Origin: an uncultured Microcaldota archaeon | GTDB lineage: Archaea > Micrarchaeota > Micrarchaeia > Anstonellales > Bilamarchaeaceae | DNA length: 25,338 nt | Assembly (NCBI GenBank): GCA_903835325.1 | Contig: CAILMU010000227.1 | Coordinates: forward strand, 1-25,338 | Direction: 5' to 3' | Shown: piece after piece, positions 1 to 5,926 of the stretch | Numbering within the stretch: position 1 is the first letter of the stretch | Layout of the letters: each line of letters starts with the position of its first letter | Made by a program: the position numbers and the translations under genes | Notes under the pieces: generated by a model | What the model saw: only the letters and a program-made list of their open reading frames with translations | Database searches by the model: none | What the model was told of the DNA's origin: nothing

Positions 1-564
1 CTATTGGCGACGAGCCAGAAGGATTACTGCTACGAGATCTATGCCATCTATTCGAACAATTATCTGATTTGCACGGAAATAAGCGACAGCAACATGTACA
101 TGACGGACTGCCTCTCCCAGCTAGCGGCGAGAGCCCATGATCCGAAGGTATGCAAGAACGACGGGATGAGCCTGGACAACCTCTGGGCATGCTATATCAA
201 CTACTCGCTGACGAGCGGCGACATCTCCGGATGCTACATGATAGACGACCTGGCGACCACCAATAAATACAAATGCGCATCCTCATTCGCCCAGCTTTAC
301 GGCGATCCCTCGGCATGCAACGCGATCAATGAAAACCTCGGCCAGAGGTCGACCTGCTACCAGGGCGCGATCACCTATTATGCGCAGAACCTGAACTGGG
401 TAAATTGCGCGAATGTCACCATCTTCAACTGGAAAAACCAGTGCTATGTCGCATCAGCGAAGAAATTCAACGATGTCTCGCTCTGCAACCATATCGATGC
501 GGATTTCGCGAGGACGAGCTGCGTGGATTCGTACAACCTGTATGCGGCGAACCATACGAAATGA
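1..564 (+). CDS. Cys-repeat protein, 5'-truncated by the window edge
   Basis: The reading frame is open from base 1 and ends at a TGA at 562-564, so the start lies outside the window; the TTG at position 4 is just the first possible start inside it. The visible 187 residues hold 13 cysteines at regular intervals of about 12-17 residues. They form repeating units that read roughly Asp-x-x-x-Cys-x-x-Ile, then 12-15 residues, then Cys-Tyr or Cys-x-x-x, with Ala/Tyr-rich helices between. The evenness suggests helical-hairpin repeats stapled by disulfides and therefore an exported protein; this is inference, since the signal peptide would be upstream. I do not recognise a named family. The gene converges on rpsB with an 81-base gap. 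Confidence 0.75.
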   Translation, partial: LLATSQKDYCYEIYAIYSNNYLICTEISDSNMYMTDCLSQLAARAHDPKVCKNDGMSLDNLWACYINYSLTSGDISGCYMIDDLATTNKYKCASSFAQLYGDPSACNAINENLGQRSTCYQGAITYYAQNLNWVNCANVTIFNWKNQCYVASAKKFNDVSLCNHIDADFARTSCVDSYNLYAANHTK

Positions 565-578
565 GCAGAAAACATCTT

Positions 579-630
579 TGCGTTTTTTGAAAAATGCGGG
601 GCTCGTAAAAATAGAATTGAAAAATAAAAG
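579..630. terminator. Convergent terminator region
   Basis: This lies between the Cys-repeat gene (plus) and rpsB (minus). A T6 run at 583-588 follows the plus-strand gene and is flanked by an imperfect inverted repeat (GCG-T run ... A run-TGCG). On the minus strand, T-rich tracts (A-rich at 606-629 on plus) lie just past the rpsB stop. Archaeal termination relies on T-tracts, so both genes probably end here. Confidence 0.45.
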
Positions 631-645
631 GATAAGGCGAACGAG

Positions 646-1389
646 CTATCCGCCCTCTTTCTTCTCAACAGCCGGTTCGGCAGGCTTTTCAACAGCCTCC
701 GGAGCTGCCGGAGGCACCGCGCCTTCAGCCACCGCAGCCTCTTCGGCCGCAGCCTCCTTGACCGCTTCCTTCCTGCTCTCAGGTATCAGCTGCTCGAAGT
801 AGCCTATGTCGTATGTGAACTCGTCATAGGTCTTGATGGTCCCCTGCGCCATCATGAGCTCCCGAGCGAGAACATAGAAAATCAAAGCGAGCGACCGCTT
901 GCCCTTGTTGTTTATCGGGATGATGAGGTCGATGAACTTGGTATCGTTGTCGGTGTCGCAGAGCGCTATCACCGGGACGCCGTTCTTGGCGCTCTCGGCT
1001 ATCGCCTCGCGCTCGCCTTTAGGGTCGCACACAAGGACTATCTTCGGCTCCATGAAGCCCTTGCAGGTCATGTTGGTCATGGTGCCCGGGACGAAACGCC
1101 CCCTGATGAGGTTCACTCCTGTTAGCGCAGAGAATTTGCTCGCCGGATTGCTCGAATAGATGCGCGAAGCGACAACGGTTATCTCGTCCGGCTTGTAGCG
1201 GGCGAGCAATTTGGCAGCAGCCATGAGCCTCTCGGCGCTCTTGCGCAGATCAAGGATATAAAGGCCGTCATCCCTCCGTTTGAAGATGAACTCCCTCATA
1301 TCGCTGGTCCTAATCTTCGTGCCTATGTGCACGCCGGCTTCCAACAGCACCTCCTGCTTCAAGGGCAGGCCGCTTTTCTCTTTTTCCAT
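646..1389 (-). CDS. rpsB: Small ribosomal subunit protein uS2 (archaeal S2)
   Basis: A 247-residue S2 protein of the small ribosomal subunit. The family core runs from about residue 10 to 205 and includes LEAGVHIGTK (16-25), IRGRFVPGTMTN (95-106), the EPKIVLVCDP strand (114-123) and the IALCDTDN stretch (141-148). The ATG at 1389 is chosen because a perfect AGGAGG lies 10 nt upstream; the longer open frame (to 1440) would read through the tRNA next to it. Residues 207-247 form a low-complexity Ala/Glu/Pro tail beyond the core. In many archaea rpsB closes the rpl18e-rpl13-rps9-rpoN-rpoK-eno cluster. Here it follows the same cluster but is separated by a small membrane-protein gene and a tRNA-Pro gene whose 3' end is only 28 nt upstream of the start codon. 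Confidence 0.97.
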   Translation of the reverse strand: MEKEKSGLPLKQEVLLEAGVHIGTKIRTSDMREFIFKRRDDGLYILDLRKSAERLMAAAKLLARYKPDEITVVASRIYSSNPASKFSALTGVNLIRGRFVPGTMTNMTCKGFMEPKIVLVCDPKGEREAIAESAKNGVPVIALCDTDNDTKFIDLIIPINNKGKRSLALIFYVLARELMMAQGTIKTYDEFTYDIGYFEQLIPESRKEAVKEAAAEEAAVAEGAVPPAAPEAVEKPAEPAVEKKEGG

Positions 1390-1417
1390 ACCAATCAATC
1401 CTCCTGTTTTAAAAAAA

Positions 1418-1581
1418 TGGGGCCGCTGAGATGTATTCAACCGGACCTCAGGTGTTTGTTGTCCGGAAGTTGAATTCCTGAAACTTTTCAGGGGCTAAAT
1501 TTTGAAAAAACTTTACCTAAAAAGCTTTCTCAGATTACGTGCACCCCAAGCACGCAGGTTACCAGGTTGCCTCACGGCCCC
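1418..1581 (-). tRNA. tRNA-Pro (anticodon GGG) with a T-arm interrupted by about 98 nt
   Basis: Reading the minus strand from 1581: acceptor GGGGCCG (1581-1575), D-arm with A14, G18G19 and A21 (loop AACCTGGTA), anticodon stem CGTGC/GCACG (1554-1550, 1542-1538) around the loop TTGGGGT, giving anticodon GGG for proline. A 4-nt variable loop is followed by CTGAG (1533-1529). The matching halves CTCAG (1430-1426), CGGCCCC (1425-1419) and discriminator A (1418) come 98 nt later and are followed directly by T7. A TATA box lies about 33 nt upstream. Without the extra bases (leaving a 7-nt T-loop) the tRNA would be 73 nt. The interruption lies within the T-loop region. No single cut restores a canonical TTCRA loop; TTCAACT at 1474-1468 would do so only if two introns (about 54 and 37 nt) flank it. 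It is either an unusual intron-containing tRNA or a disrupted one. Confidence 0.75.
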
Positions 1582-1610
1582 ATTGATGGAAAGACTTTAC
1601 AGAGATAAGA

Positions 1611-1618
1611 ATATAAAT
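1611..1618 (-). promoter_or_regulatory. TATA box of the tRNA-Pro gene
   Basis: On the minus strand the sequence reads TTTATATT, centred about 33 nt before the tRNA 5' end. This is the right distance for a start of transcription a few bases upstream of 1581. The tRNA therefore appears to have its own promoter and is not only read through from the ribosomal cluster. Confidence 0.6.
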
Positions 1619-1683
1619 GCTCTAGGTGGCAGGGATTCCCGGCCGCTTCTAGGATTCACGCGAACCAAAACCAAAGCCGCATC

Positions 1684-2043
1684 TTATTTTTTCAGATTCT
1701 CTTTCTTCGTTTCCTCGGCACCCGGGCCATTATTCTCTTTATAGTGCATGTCTATCACGAACGACACTATCACGTAGAAGACAAGCGCCAGAAGGATAGT
1801 GCTCACTGCCCCTCCGATAAGCCCTGATGCGCCGGCCATACGCACGCCGCTATTGGCGTATCCGCCTGCGGTGCCAGCGAACGACCCTGCTGTCCGGCCG
1901 GCAAACGACGCGGTATCCGGCGCGCTCCCTGCGTTCACCAATTGCATGGCGAATCTCGAAGCGTAACCAAATATGAAATTTCCCGCAAGAAGGGCCGCTG
2001 TGCCCGCCAGATTCGCCTTGTTCGGTTTCAGGAAAGAACCCAT
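1684..2043 (-). CDS. Small membrane protein, unknown function
   Basis: A 119-residue protein with an ATG at 2043 preceded by GGAGGT about 7 nt upstream. It has a hydrophobic stretch at about residues 14-36, a Gly/Ala/Ser-rich middle (about 40-75) and a strong membrane helix at about 77-97 (LIGGAVSTILLALVFYVIVS), then a charged tail rich in Glu and Lys. I do not recognise a family. It sits where rpoK and eno usually lie in the archaeal L18e-L13-S9-RpoN-S2 cluster, on the same strand. Its leader (2044-2179) carries four TAATGT hexamers and a TATA-like AT tract, so it may be transcribed separately. Confidence 0.7.
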   Translation of the reverse strand: MGSFLKPNKANLAGTAALLAGNFIFGYASRFAMQLVNAGSAPDTASFAGRTAGSFAGTAGGYANSGVRMAGASGLIGGAVSTILLALVFYVIVSFVIDMHYKENNGPGAEETKKENLKK

Positions 2044-2065
2044 TTTAAAACCTCCACGGTTATTG

Positions 2066-2096
2066 TAATGTTAATGTAACCTTAATGTAGTAATGT
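2066..2096 (-). promoter_or_regulatory. Four TAATGT/ACATTA hexamers upstream of the small membrane protein
   Basis: Plus-strand TAATGT occurs at 2066, 2072, 2083 and 2091; read on the minus strand this is ACATTA four times in 31 bp. The cluster lies 23-53 nt before the ATG at 2043, just upstream of the ribosome binding site. It could be an operator for a regulator or simply AT-rich leader sequence. A TATA-like tract (TTTTATTTTT on minus) lies at about 2142-2155. Confidence 0.35.
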
Positions 2097-2179
2097 TCTT
2101 AATGCTATTTTTTCAAGGAATAGGGATTTTGAAAATAGGGAAAAATAAAAATATGAATAAAAAGTCAGAATCGCTTTTC

Positions 2180-2374
2180 TCAGGTCCTGGGGTACTTGAG
2201 CAGGTTCTGCATCATCTCGACATGCGAGAGGAACATCCTCCTGCAGCAGTACCTGGTTATCCCAAGCTCATCCATGGCCGCATCCGGCTTCTTGTCCTTG
2301 ATAAGCTCCTTGTACTGCTCGTGCAGGTGGCCCAGGACCGAGCCGCATGTGAAGCATCTGACGGGAAACTCCAA
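2180..2374 (-). CDS. rpoN: DNA-directed RNA polymerase subunit N (Rpo10)
   Basis: A 64-residue subunit of archaeal RNA polymerase, homologous to eukaryotic Rpb10. The zinc site is visible: CFTCG (Cys7, Cys10) and the paired cysteines in RYCCRRM (about 43-44), followed by HVEMM and a basic end. The start is TTG at 2374: the frame is closed by TGA just before it, and AGGTGAT, overlapping the rps9 stop codon, lies 4 nt upstream. It follows rps9 with a 5-nt gap, as in other archaeal L18e-L13-S9-RpoN clusters. It ends before a T-rich stretch (about 2140-2165 on minus) that may terminate the cluster. The usual next genes rpoK and eno are not found here. Confidence 0.95.
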   Translation of the reverse strand: MEFPVRCFTCGSVLGHLHEQYKELIKDKKPDAAMDELGITRYCCRRMFLSHVEMMQNLLKYPRT

Positions 2375-2379
2375 TCATA

Positions 2380-3081
2380 TCACCTGTAGGATTTCTGGAA
2401 CCTCGCCCTTGCCTTGGGGCCCTTGTACTTCTTGGTCTCGACACGCCTCGTGTCCTCGATCACAAGCGAGCGGTCGATTTCTATGAATTTGGTCTTGAGA
2501 TCCATCGTGTCGAAGAATCCTATCAACGCATTCGCGATGGCGGTCCTCGCGGCTTGGGCCTGGCCCATCCTGCCCCCGCCATTCACATTGATCGAGATGT
2601 CGATAGCATTGGCCTCTGGGCCGAGGTACCGCAAAGGTTCGAGGATTATATCGCGCACATAAGGGTTGTTCAGCGAATTCACATTGAGGGAATTTATCCT
2701 GACGATGCCCTTCCCTGCGATCACGGTCGCCCTGGCAACGCTCGTCTTCCGTTTCCCTCTGGCTACGAAAACCTTTGTTTTCTTGATTGGGGGCCTGGCT
2801 TTTTTCCGCTTCTCGGCCTTCTGCTTGATCTCCGGGGTCGGAGGCCTCGGTTCGGGAGGAACCGTTGCCGGCGCGTGCTGCGGAACAGTTGCCGGCGCGG
2901 GCTGTTTCTCCGCGACTGCCGCCTGCGCATGCGTCTCCGCTTTCCTCTCCTCTTTCTGAGGAGCGATCTTCGAGGGAGAAGCCGCTTCAGCCGCCTTCTT
3001 CTCGACCTTTTCAGGTTTCGGCGCGGGCGTCGCCTCCTTCTTCTTCGTTTTTTTCTCCTTCGATTCGGTCTTGTCTGCCAT
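2380..3081 (-). CDS. rps9: Small ribosomal subunit protein uS9 with long N-terminal extension
   Basis: A 233-residue S9. The conserved core begins near residue 104 (VFVARGKRKTSVARATV), contains NGGGRMGQAQAARTAIANAL, and ends in the basic QKSYR tail that reaches the P-site tRNA in the family. Residues 1-102 are a Lys/Glu/Ala/Pro-rich low-complexity extension, which is unusual since archaeal S9 is normally about 130-150 residues. The start could be ATG 3081 or ATG 3087; the latter overlaps the rpl13 stop as TGATG. I prefer 3081 because the SD-like GGTTGAT sits at the usual short spacing and the same TGATGATTATG junction occurs at rpl13. It is coupled to rpl13 upstream and rpoN downstream. Confidence 0.93.
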   Translation of the reverse strand: MADKTESKEKKTKKKEATPAPKPEKVEKKAAEAASPSKIAPQKEERKAETHAQAAVAEKQPAPATVPQHAPATVPPEPRPPTPEIKQKAEKRKKARPPIKKTKVFVARGKRKTSVARATVIAGKGIVRINSLNVNSLNNPYVRDIILEPLRYLGPEANAIDISINVNGGGRMGQAQAARTAIANALIGFFDTMDLKTKFIEIDRSLVIEDTRRVETKKYKGPKARARFQKSYR

Positions 3082-3086
3082 AATCA

Positions 3087-3503
3087 TCAACCTGTGTAAC
3101 CTATGTTCCTGCAGAGCTCCTGTATCGTGATGTGGCGGGATACGCCATCGAAATCCGCCCCTTCTATCTCCAGGCTCGTCTTCAGGTTCTTGGGGTTCCC
3201 TGTGTAGACCATCAGCCTGCGCAGGGCCGCGAGGCCCCGTTTCGTCTTCCTGGGAAGCATCCCGCGTATCATCCGCTTCACCAGCATGTGGGGCACTTTC
3301 GGCCATACCGGGGATCTTTCAGGGGTGCCTTTGTTCTTGAGGCCCCGCTTCTCCAGGTATCTCTCCCTGATCTGCTTGGGATCCCCTTTGATGACGATTT
3401 TCTCGGCGTTTATGAGGTAAACCTCTTCGCCGAGCAGGATCTTCTTCGCGATCTGGCTCGCGAGCCTTCCGAACACCATATCCGTTCCATCTATGACCTG
3501 CAT
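3087..3503 (-). CDS. rpl13: Large ribosomal subunit protein uL13
   Basis: A 138-residue archaeal L13. The N-terminus MQVIDGTDMVFGRLASQIAK is the family start, followed by VYLINAEKIVIKG, RSPVWPKVPHMLVKRMIRGMLP (compare the L13 signature) and LRRLMVYTGNP. ATG 3503 is preferred over ATG 3509 or GTG 3512 because the family begins at MxVID and GTGAT lies just upstream. The rpl18e stop overlaps ATG 3509, so translation is probably coupled. It is the second gene of the ribosomal cluster. Confidence 0.95.
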   Translation of the reverse strand: MQVIDGTDMVFGRLASQIAKKILLGEEVYLINAEKIVIKGDPKQIRERYLEKRGLKNKGTPERSPVWPKVPHMLVKRMIRGMLPRKTKRGLAALRRLMVYTGNPKNLKTSLEIEGADFDGVSRHITIQELCRNIGYTG

Positions 3504-3508
3504 AATCA

Positions 3509-3853
3509 TCACTTCAGGATAACTATCCCCCTTCCGTCCGGGTTCGACTTGTGGAGGCTCTCGATGGTGAGCGCTTTGCCGCCCATCTCGCTGATGATCC
3601 GTTTCGCGCTCCCGCTGAAGGAGAACGCCGCGACGGTTATCTTCTTCGATACCATTCCGGCGCCAAGGACCTTGCCAGGGACCAGGACAGTGACATCCTC
3701 GTCAGCGTAATCATCCAGCTTGCTGAGGTTCACTTCCACCTTCTGCCGTCTCGGGCGCGAGAGCTCGTAAGCTACCTTCCTCCATATCGGCTTCTGCGTT
3801 TTCATCAGCGTCTCCACGAGAGACACTAGCACTGGGTTGTCCTTGTTCCTCAT
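3509..3853 (-). CDS. rpl18e: Large ribosomal subunit protein eL18
   Basis: First gene of the cluster, encoding the archaeal/eukaryotic L18e. Recognisable parts are RNKDNPVLVSLVETLMK near the start, the SRPRRQKVEVNLSKLD strand, VLVPGKVLGAG and VAAFSFSGSAKRII, typical of eL18. The ATG at 3853 is chosen because AAGGTGG lies 6 nt upstream and the family usually starts near MRxxNP. The frame extends ten codons to ATG 3883, which has no ribosome binding site. From the TATA box at 3931-3944 a leader of roughly 55 nt is expected. It overlaps the start region of rpl13. Confidence 0.95.
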   Translation of the reverse strand: MRNKDNPVLVSLVETLMKTQKPIWRKVAYELSRPRRQKVEVNLSKLDDYADEDVTVLVPGKVLGAGMVSKKITVAAFSFSGSAKRIISEMGGKALTIESLHKSNPDGRGIVILK

Positions 3854-3930
3854 ATTGCGCCACCTTCGGCTCGCCCCTGCCATGGATGGCAGGAACTTTT
3901 TCTAATGAGCGATATTTATTACGAGAAGGA

Positions 3931-3944
3931 ATATTTAAAAATAA
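3931..3944 (-). promoter_or_regulatory. TATA box of the ribosomal protein cluster
   Basis: The minus strand reads TTATTTTTAAATAT, an archaeal TATA box, about 80 nt before the eL18 start at 3853. Transcription would begin near 3910. The stretch 3854-4003 contains no gene; it also carries the T-rich end of the upstream membrane-protein gene. Confidence 0.6.
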
Positions 3945-4003
3945 GCGTTATAGGCCTGATGGAAAGGGAATAAAGAAAAATGAAAAATAGAAACCGGAAT
4001 GTT

Positions 4004-4390
4004 TTATTCCGATTTCGCCAGGTTGTAGACCGCCTTTATCGCCACGATGAAAGCAGCCGGCGAGATGAACGCCACGAAGGCGCCCGTGAAGCCAGCCACC
4101 CATGTCGCTATCGTCGCCCCGAACGAGCCGAGGAACGCGAGCGTCGTAGCAAAAAGCATGTTCCATGAGCTGACCGAGAGCAGCAGCGCGATCGCCGCGA
4201 TCAGGAAGCTGTTGACCTCCTTATCGCTGATGTTGACAAGGCCCACGATGACACCGAGGATGAACAGTATCCCCAGCATGACCGGCAAGGTCCCTGCCGG
4301 CAGATAGCTCGACAGGATGCCGACTATCAGAGCCAGCAGAATCCCGATAAGAAACGCATATTCCCCATATTTCATGCTTTTACCTGCCAT
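4004..4390 (-). CDS. Four-helix integral membrane protein, unknown function
   Basis: A 128-residue, almost entirely hydrophobic protein. Helices lie at about residues 9-29 (YAFLIGILLALIVGILSSYL), 33-52, 62-90 and 92-120, with a short charged end (LAKSE). The start is ATG 4390, preceded by a perfect GAGGTGAT 6 nt upstream. I recognise the type (short archaeal multi-helix membrane protein of unknown function) but not a named family. It lies between the ribosomal cluster and ubiA on the same strand, about 105 nt from ubiA; a TATA-like GTTTAAAAAAG at 4442-4452 gives it a promoter of its own. Confidence 0.8.
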   Translation of the reverse strand: MAGKSMKYGEYAFLIGILLALIVGILSSYLPAGTLPVMLGILFILGVIVGLVNISDKEVNSFLIAAIALLLSVSSWNMLFATTLAFLGSFGATIATWVAGFTGAFVAFISPAAFIVAIKAVYNLAKSE

Positions 4391-4495
4391 CTGTGAATCA
4401 CCTCTATATTAGATAGGCATTTTATCAGCAATCCAATCTGTCTTTTTTAAACCTATCGGATATCCGCCCCGATAATCCCCACATCGACGCGGAAT

Positions 4496-5344
4496 TCAAA
4501 TCGCTGCGACAAGGAGGCCGATCAACCCGATGAAAAACGCCACAAGGCTCGCGGATTTTGCGAATCCGCATGCGCGGGCGCCCTGGGTGGATATCCTGAA
4601 GACTATCCCGAGGATGAGGGAATCCGCGATCGCGACGAGCGCCAGCGCCGGCATCTTCTGCGGCAAGCCCATGATGAAGGGCAGGGCGGAAAGCGGGATG
4701 AACAGCAGGTAAAGAGCCGAAGCGAGGGCGAGCGAAGGCACTTCCCCGATCACGATGGGGATGGTCTTCGAGCCTCTCGCTTTCAGGTCCCCTTCCATGT
4801 CCTGGACGGATTTGATTATCTCGCGGGCGAGGCCTGCTACGAATCCGAGCGCCGAAAGGGCGAGCGCTATCGGGAGCAGGACACCCGAGTACACGAAATT
4901 CCCGAAGATGAACGGTATCGCCATCGTGAAGCCGATATAGATATTCCCGACAAGCGGAAGATCCTTCAGCTTCCAGTCGTAGGCGACGGCGAGGGCCCCG
5001 AACACAACGGCTATTCCGAATGCGTTGATGTTGATGAAGAAAGCCAATATGATGGATGCGGCGAGGCAAATGACCGAAAACCAGAGCGCGAAGCCCTTCG
5101 TTATCGCTCCCCGCACAAGCGGCCGATCCATCCTCCGGTTCAACGTGTCGGTCTCGACATCCAGGTAATCGTTCAGCGAGAACGACCCCATCTCGCTGAA
5201 TATCGGGACCAGGAGCGAAAGCGCCAATATCATATTGATAGGCGGGAATGCGCCGAGGACTATCGTCTCGCCGATCAGGACAGCGAGCGCCAGCATCAGG
5301 GCGTGCTCGAAACGGGTGAGGAGGAAAAGCTCTTTGATATCCAT
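4496..5344 (-). CDS. UbiA-family prenyltransferase, probable digeranylgeranylglyceryl phosphate synthase
   Basis: A 282-residue membrane prenyltransferase. Archaeal DGGGP synthase attaches the second geranylgeranyl chain to geranylgeranylglyceryl phosphate, a step of ether-lipid synthesis. The first Asp-rich motif is NDYLDVETD (58-66, NDxxDxxxD), followed by NRRMDRPLVRG (69-79). The second is in REIIKSVQDMEGD (174-186); many family members have another Asp in this segment (KDxxD) where Ser is seen here. There are about eight membrane helices. The ATG at 5344 has AAGGGAG about 11 nt upstream; the longer frame to 5452 crosses the promoter and the divergent regulator gene. It is divergent from an Lrp regulator, which may control it. 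Another UbiA substrate cannot be excluded. Confidence 0.85.
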   Translation of the reverse strand: MDIKELFLLTRFEHALMLALAVLIGETIVLGAFPPINMILALSLLVPIFSEMGSFSLNDYLDVETDTLNRRMDRPLVRGAITKGFALWFSVICLAASIILAFFININAFGIAVVFGALAVAYDWKLKDLPLVGNIYIGFTMAIPFIFGNFVYSGVLLPIALALSALGFVAGLAREIIKSVQDMEGDLKARGSKTIPIVIGEVPSLALASALYLLFIPLSALPFIMGLPQKMPALALVAIADSLILGIVFRISTQGARACGFAKSASLVAFFIGLIGLLVAAI

Positions 5345-5382
5345 ATGGCTGCACTCCCTTTCTGGAATGGATGTGGATAACA

Positions 5383-5396
5383 CAATATATATTAAT
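5383..5396. promoter_or_regulatory. Shared TATA element between the prenyltransferase and Lrp genes
   Basis: CAATATATATTAAT is nearly self-complementary, so it can serve as TATA box in both directions. It lies about 45 nt from the ubiA ATG (5344) and about 56 nt from the Lrp ATG (5446), leaving leaders of about 20-30 nt that contain each gene's ribosome binding site. A second TATA-like AGTATAATAC (5418-5427) lies nearer the Lrp start. Confidence 0.5.
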
Positions 5397-5445
5397 ACCC
5401 CTATGTTCAAAATAACAGTATAATACATCACTTGGGGGTGTTGCG

Positions 5446-5916
5446 ATGACAAATAAACTTGATGAGATAGATTTGGCGATACTTGCGAGCCTCAGGGAGA
5501 ATGCCAAGGCGTCAGTCAAGGACCTGGCCAAAAGGATAGGCGTGCATCCGAACACCCTCCTCCAGAGGCTCAAGAAGCTCGAGAACAACGGCATCATCAC
5601 AAAGTATGTCGCTGAAGTGGATTACGCGAAGGTGGGCCTCGACCTGCATGTCATAATCATGATGAAGGTGAAGCGCGGCCGGGCAGGCGACATGGACCAG
5701 CTCAAGGAGCTTCTCCGCATCAAGGAGCTGGAAGCCGTATATGCCACGACGGGCAACTGGGACCTCATATCAGTCGCGAGGGTGAAGAACCGGGAGCATC
5801 TCCTGGAGGTAATCCAGCGCCTGGGCAAGGTGCCGATAATAACCAAGACTACGAGCCACCTGGTGCTTTTCGCCTACAAGAATCCGTACCAGTACAACCC
5901 GTTCGTCCAGGATTGA
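5446..5916 (+). CDS. Lrp/AsnC-family transcriptional regulator
   Basis: A 156-residue regulator. An N-terminal AsnC-type helix-turn-helix spans about residues 4-60 (DEIDLAILASLREN, then DLAKRIGVHPNTLLQRLKKLE with the recognition helix). It is followed by the alpha/beta ligand-binding domain (about 66-145) with the TTGNWDLISVARV strand. The start ATG follows GGGGGTG by 5 nt. It is divergent from the prenyltransferase gene and a paralogue of the regulator at 7739. Lrp proteins bind DNA as dimers or octamers and respond to amino acids; the target here is not known. It ends 10 nt from the convergent methyltransferase gene. Confidence 0.92.
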   Translation: MTNKLDEIDLAILASLRENAKASVKDLAKRIGVHPNTLLQRLKKLENNGIITKYVAEVDYAKVGLDLHVIIMMKVKRGRAGDMDQLKELLRIKELEAVYATTGNWDLISVARVKNREHLLEVIQRLGKVPIITKTTSHLVLFAYKNPYQYNPFVQD

Positions 5917-5926
5917 ACGGGTCCAT

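Noticed and set aside
1390..1440. Longer N-terminus for uS2
   Set aside because: It would read through the 3' part of the tRNA-Pro gene and its terminator; the AGGAGG fits ATG 1389.
1431..1528. Single canonical archaeal intron in the tRNA T-arm
   Set aside because: Testing each possible cut that leaves a 7-nt loop gave no TTCRA loop and no bulge-helix-bulge with 4 paired bases at the junctions.
1502..1744. 80-residue plus-strand ORF
   Set aside because: It is antisense to the tRNA-Pro and its promoter and has no domain or ribosome binding site.
3132..3710. 192-residue plus-strand ORF opposite rpl13/rpl18e
   Set aside because: It is antisense to well-conserved ribosomal genes and has no family features.
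4425..5600. 391-residue minus-strand ORF
   Set aside because: It overlaps the prenyltransferase and the Lrp gene in other frames and reads as Arg/Pro-rich shadow sequence.
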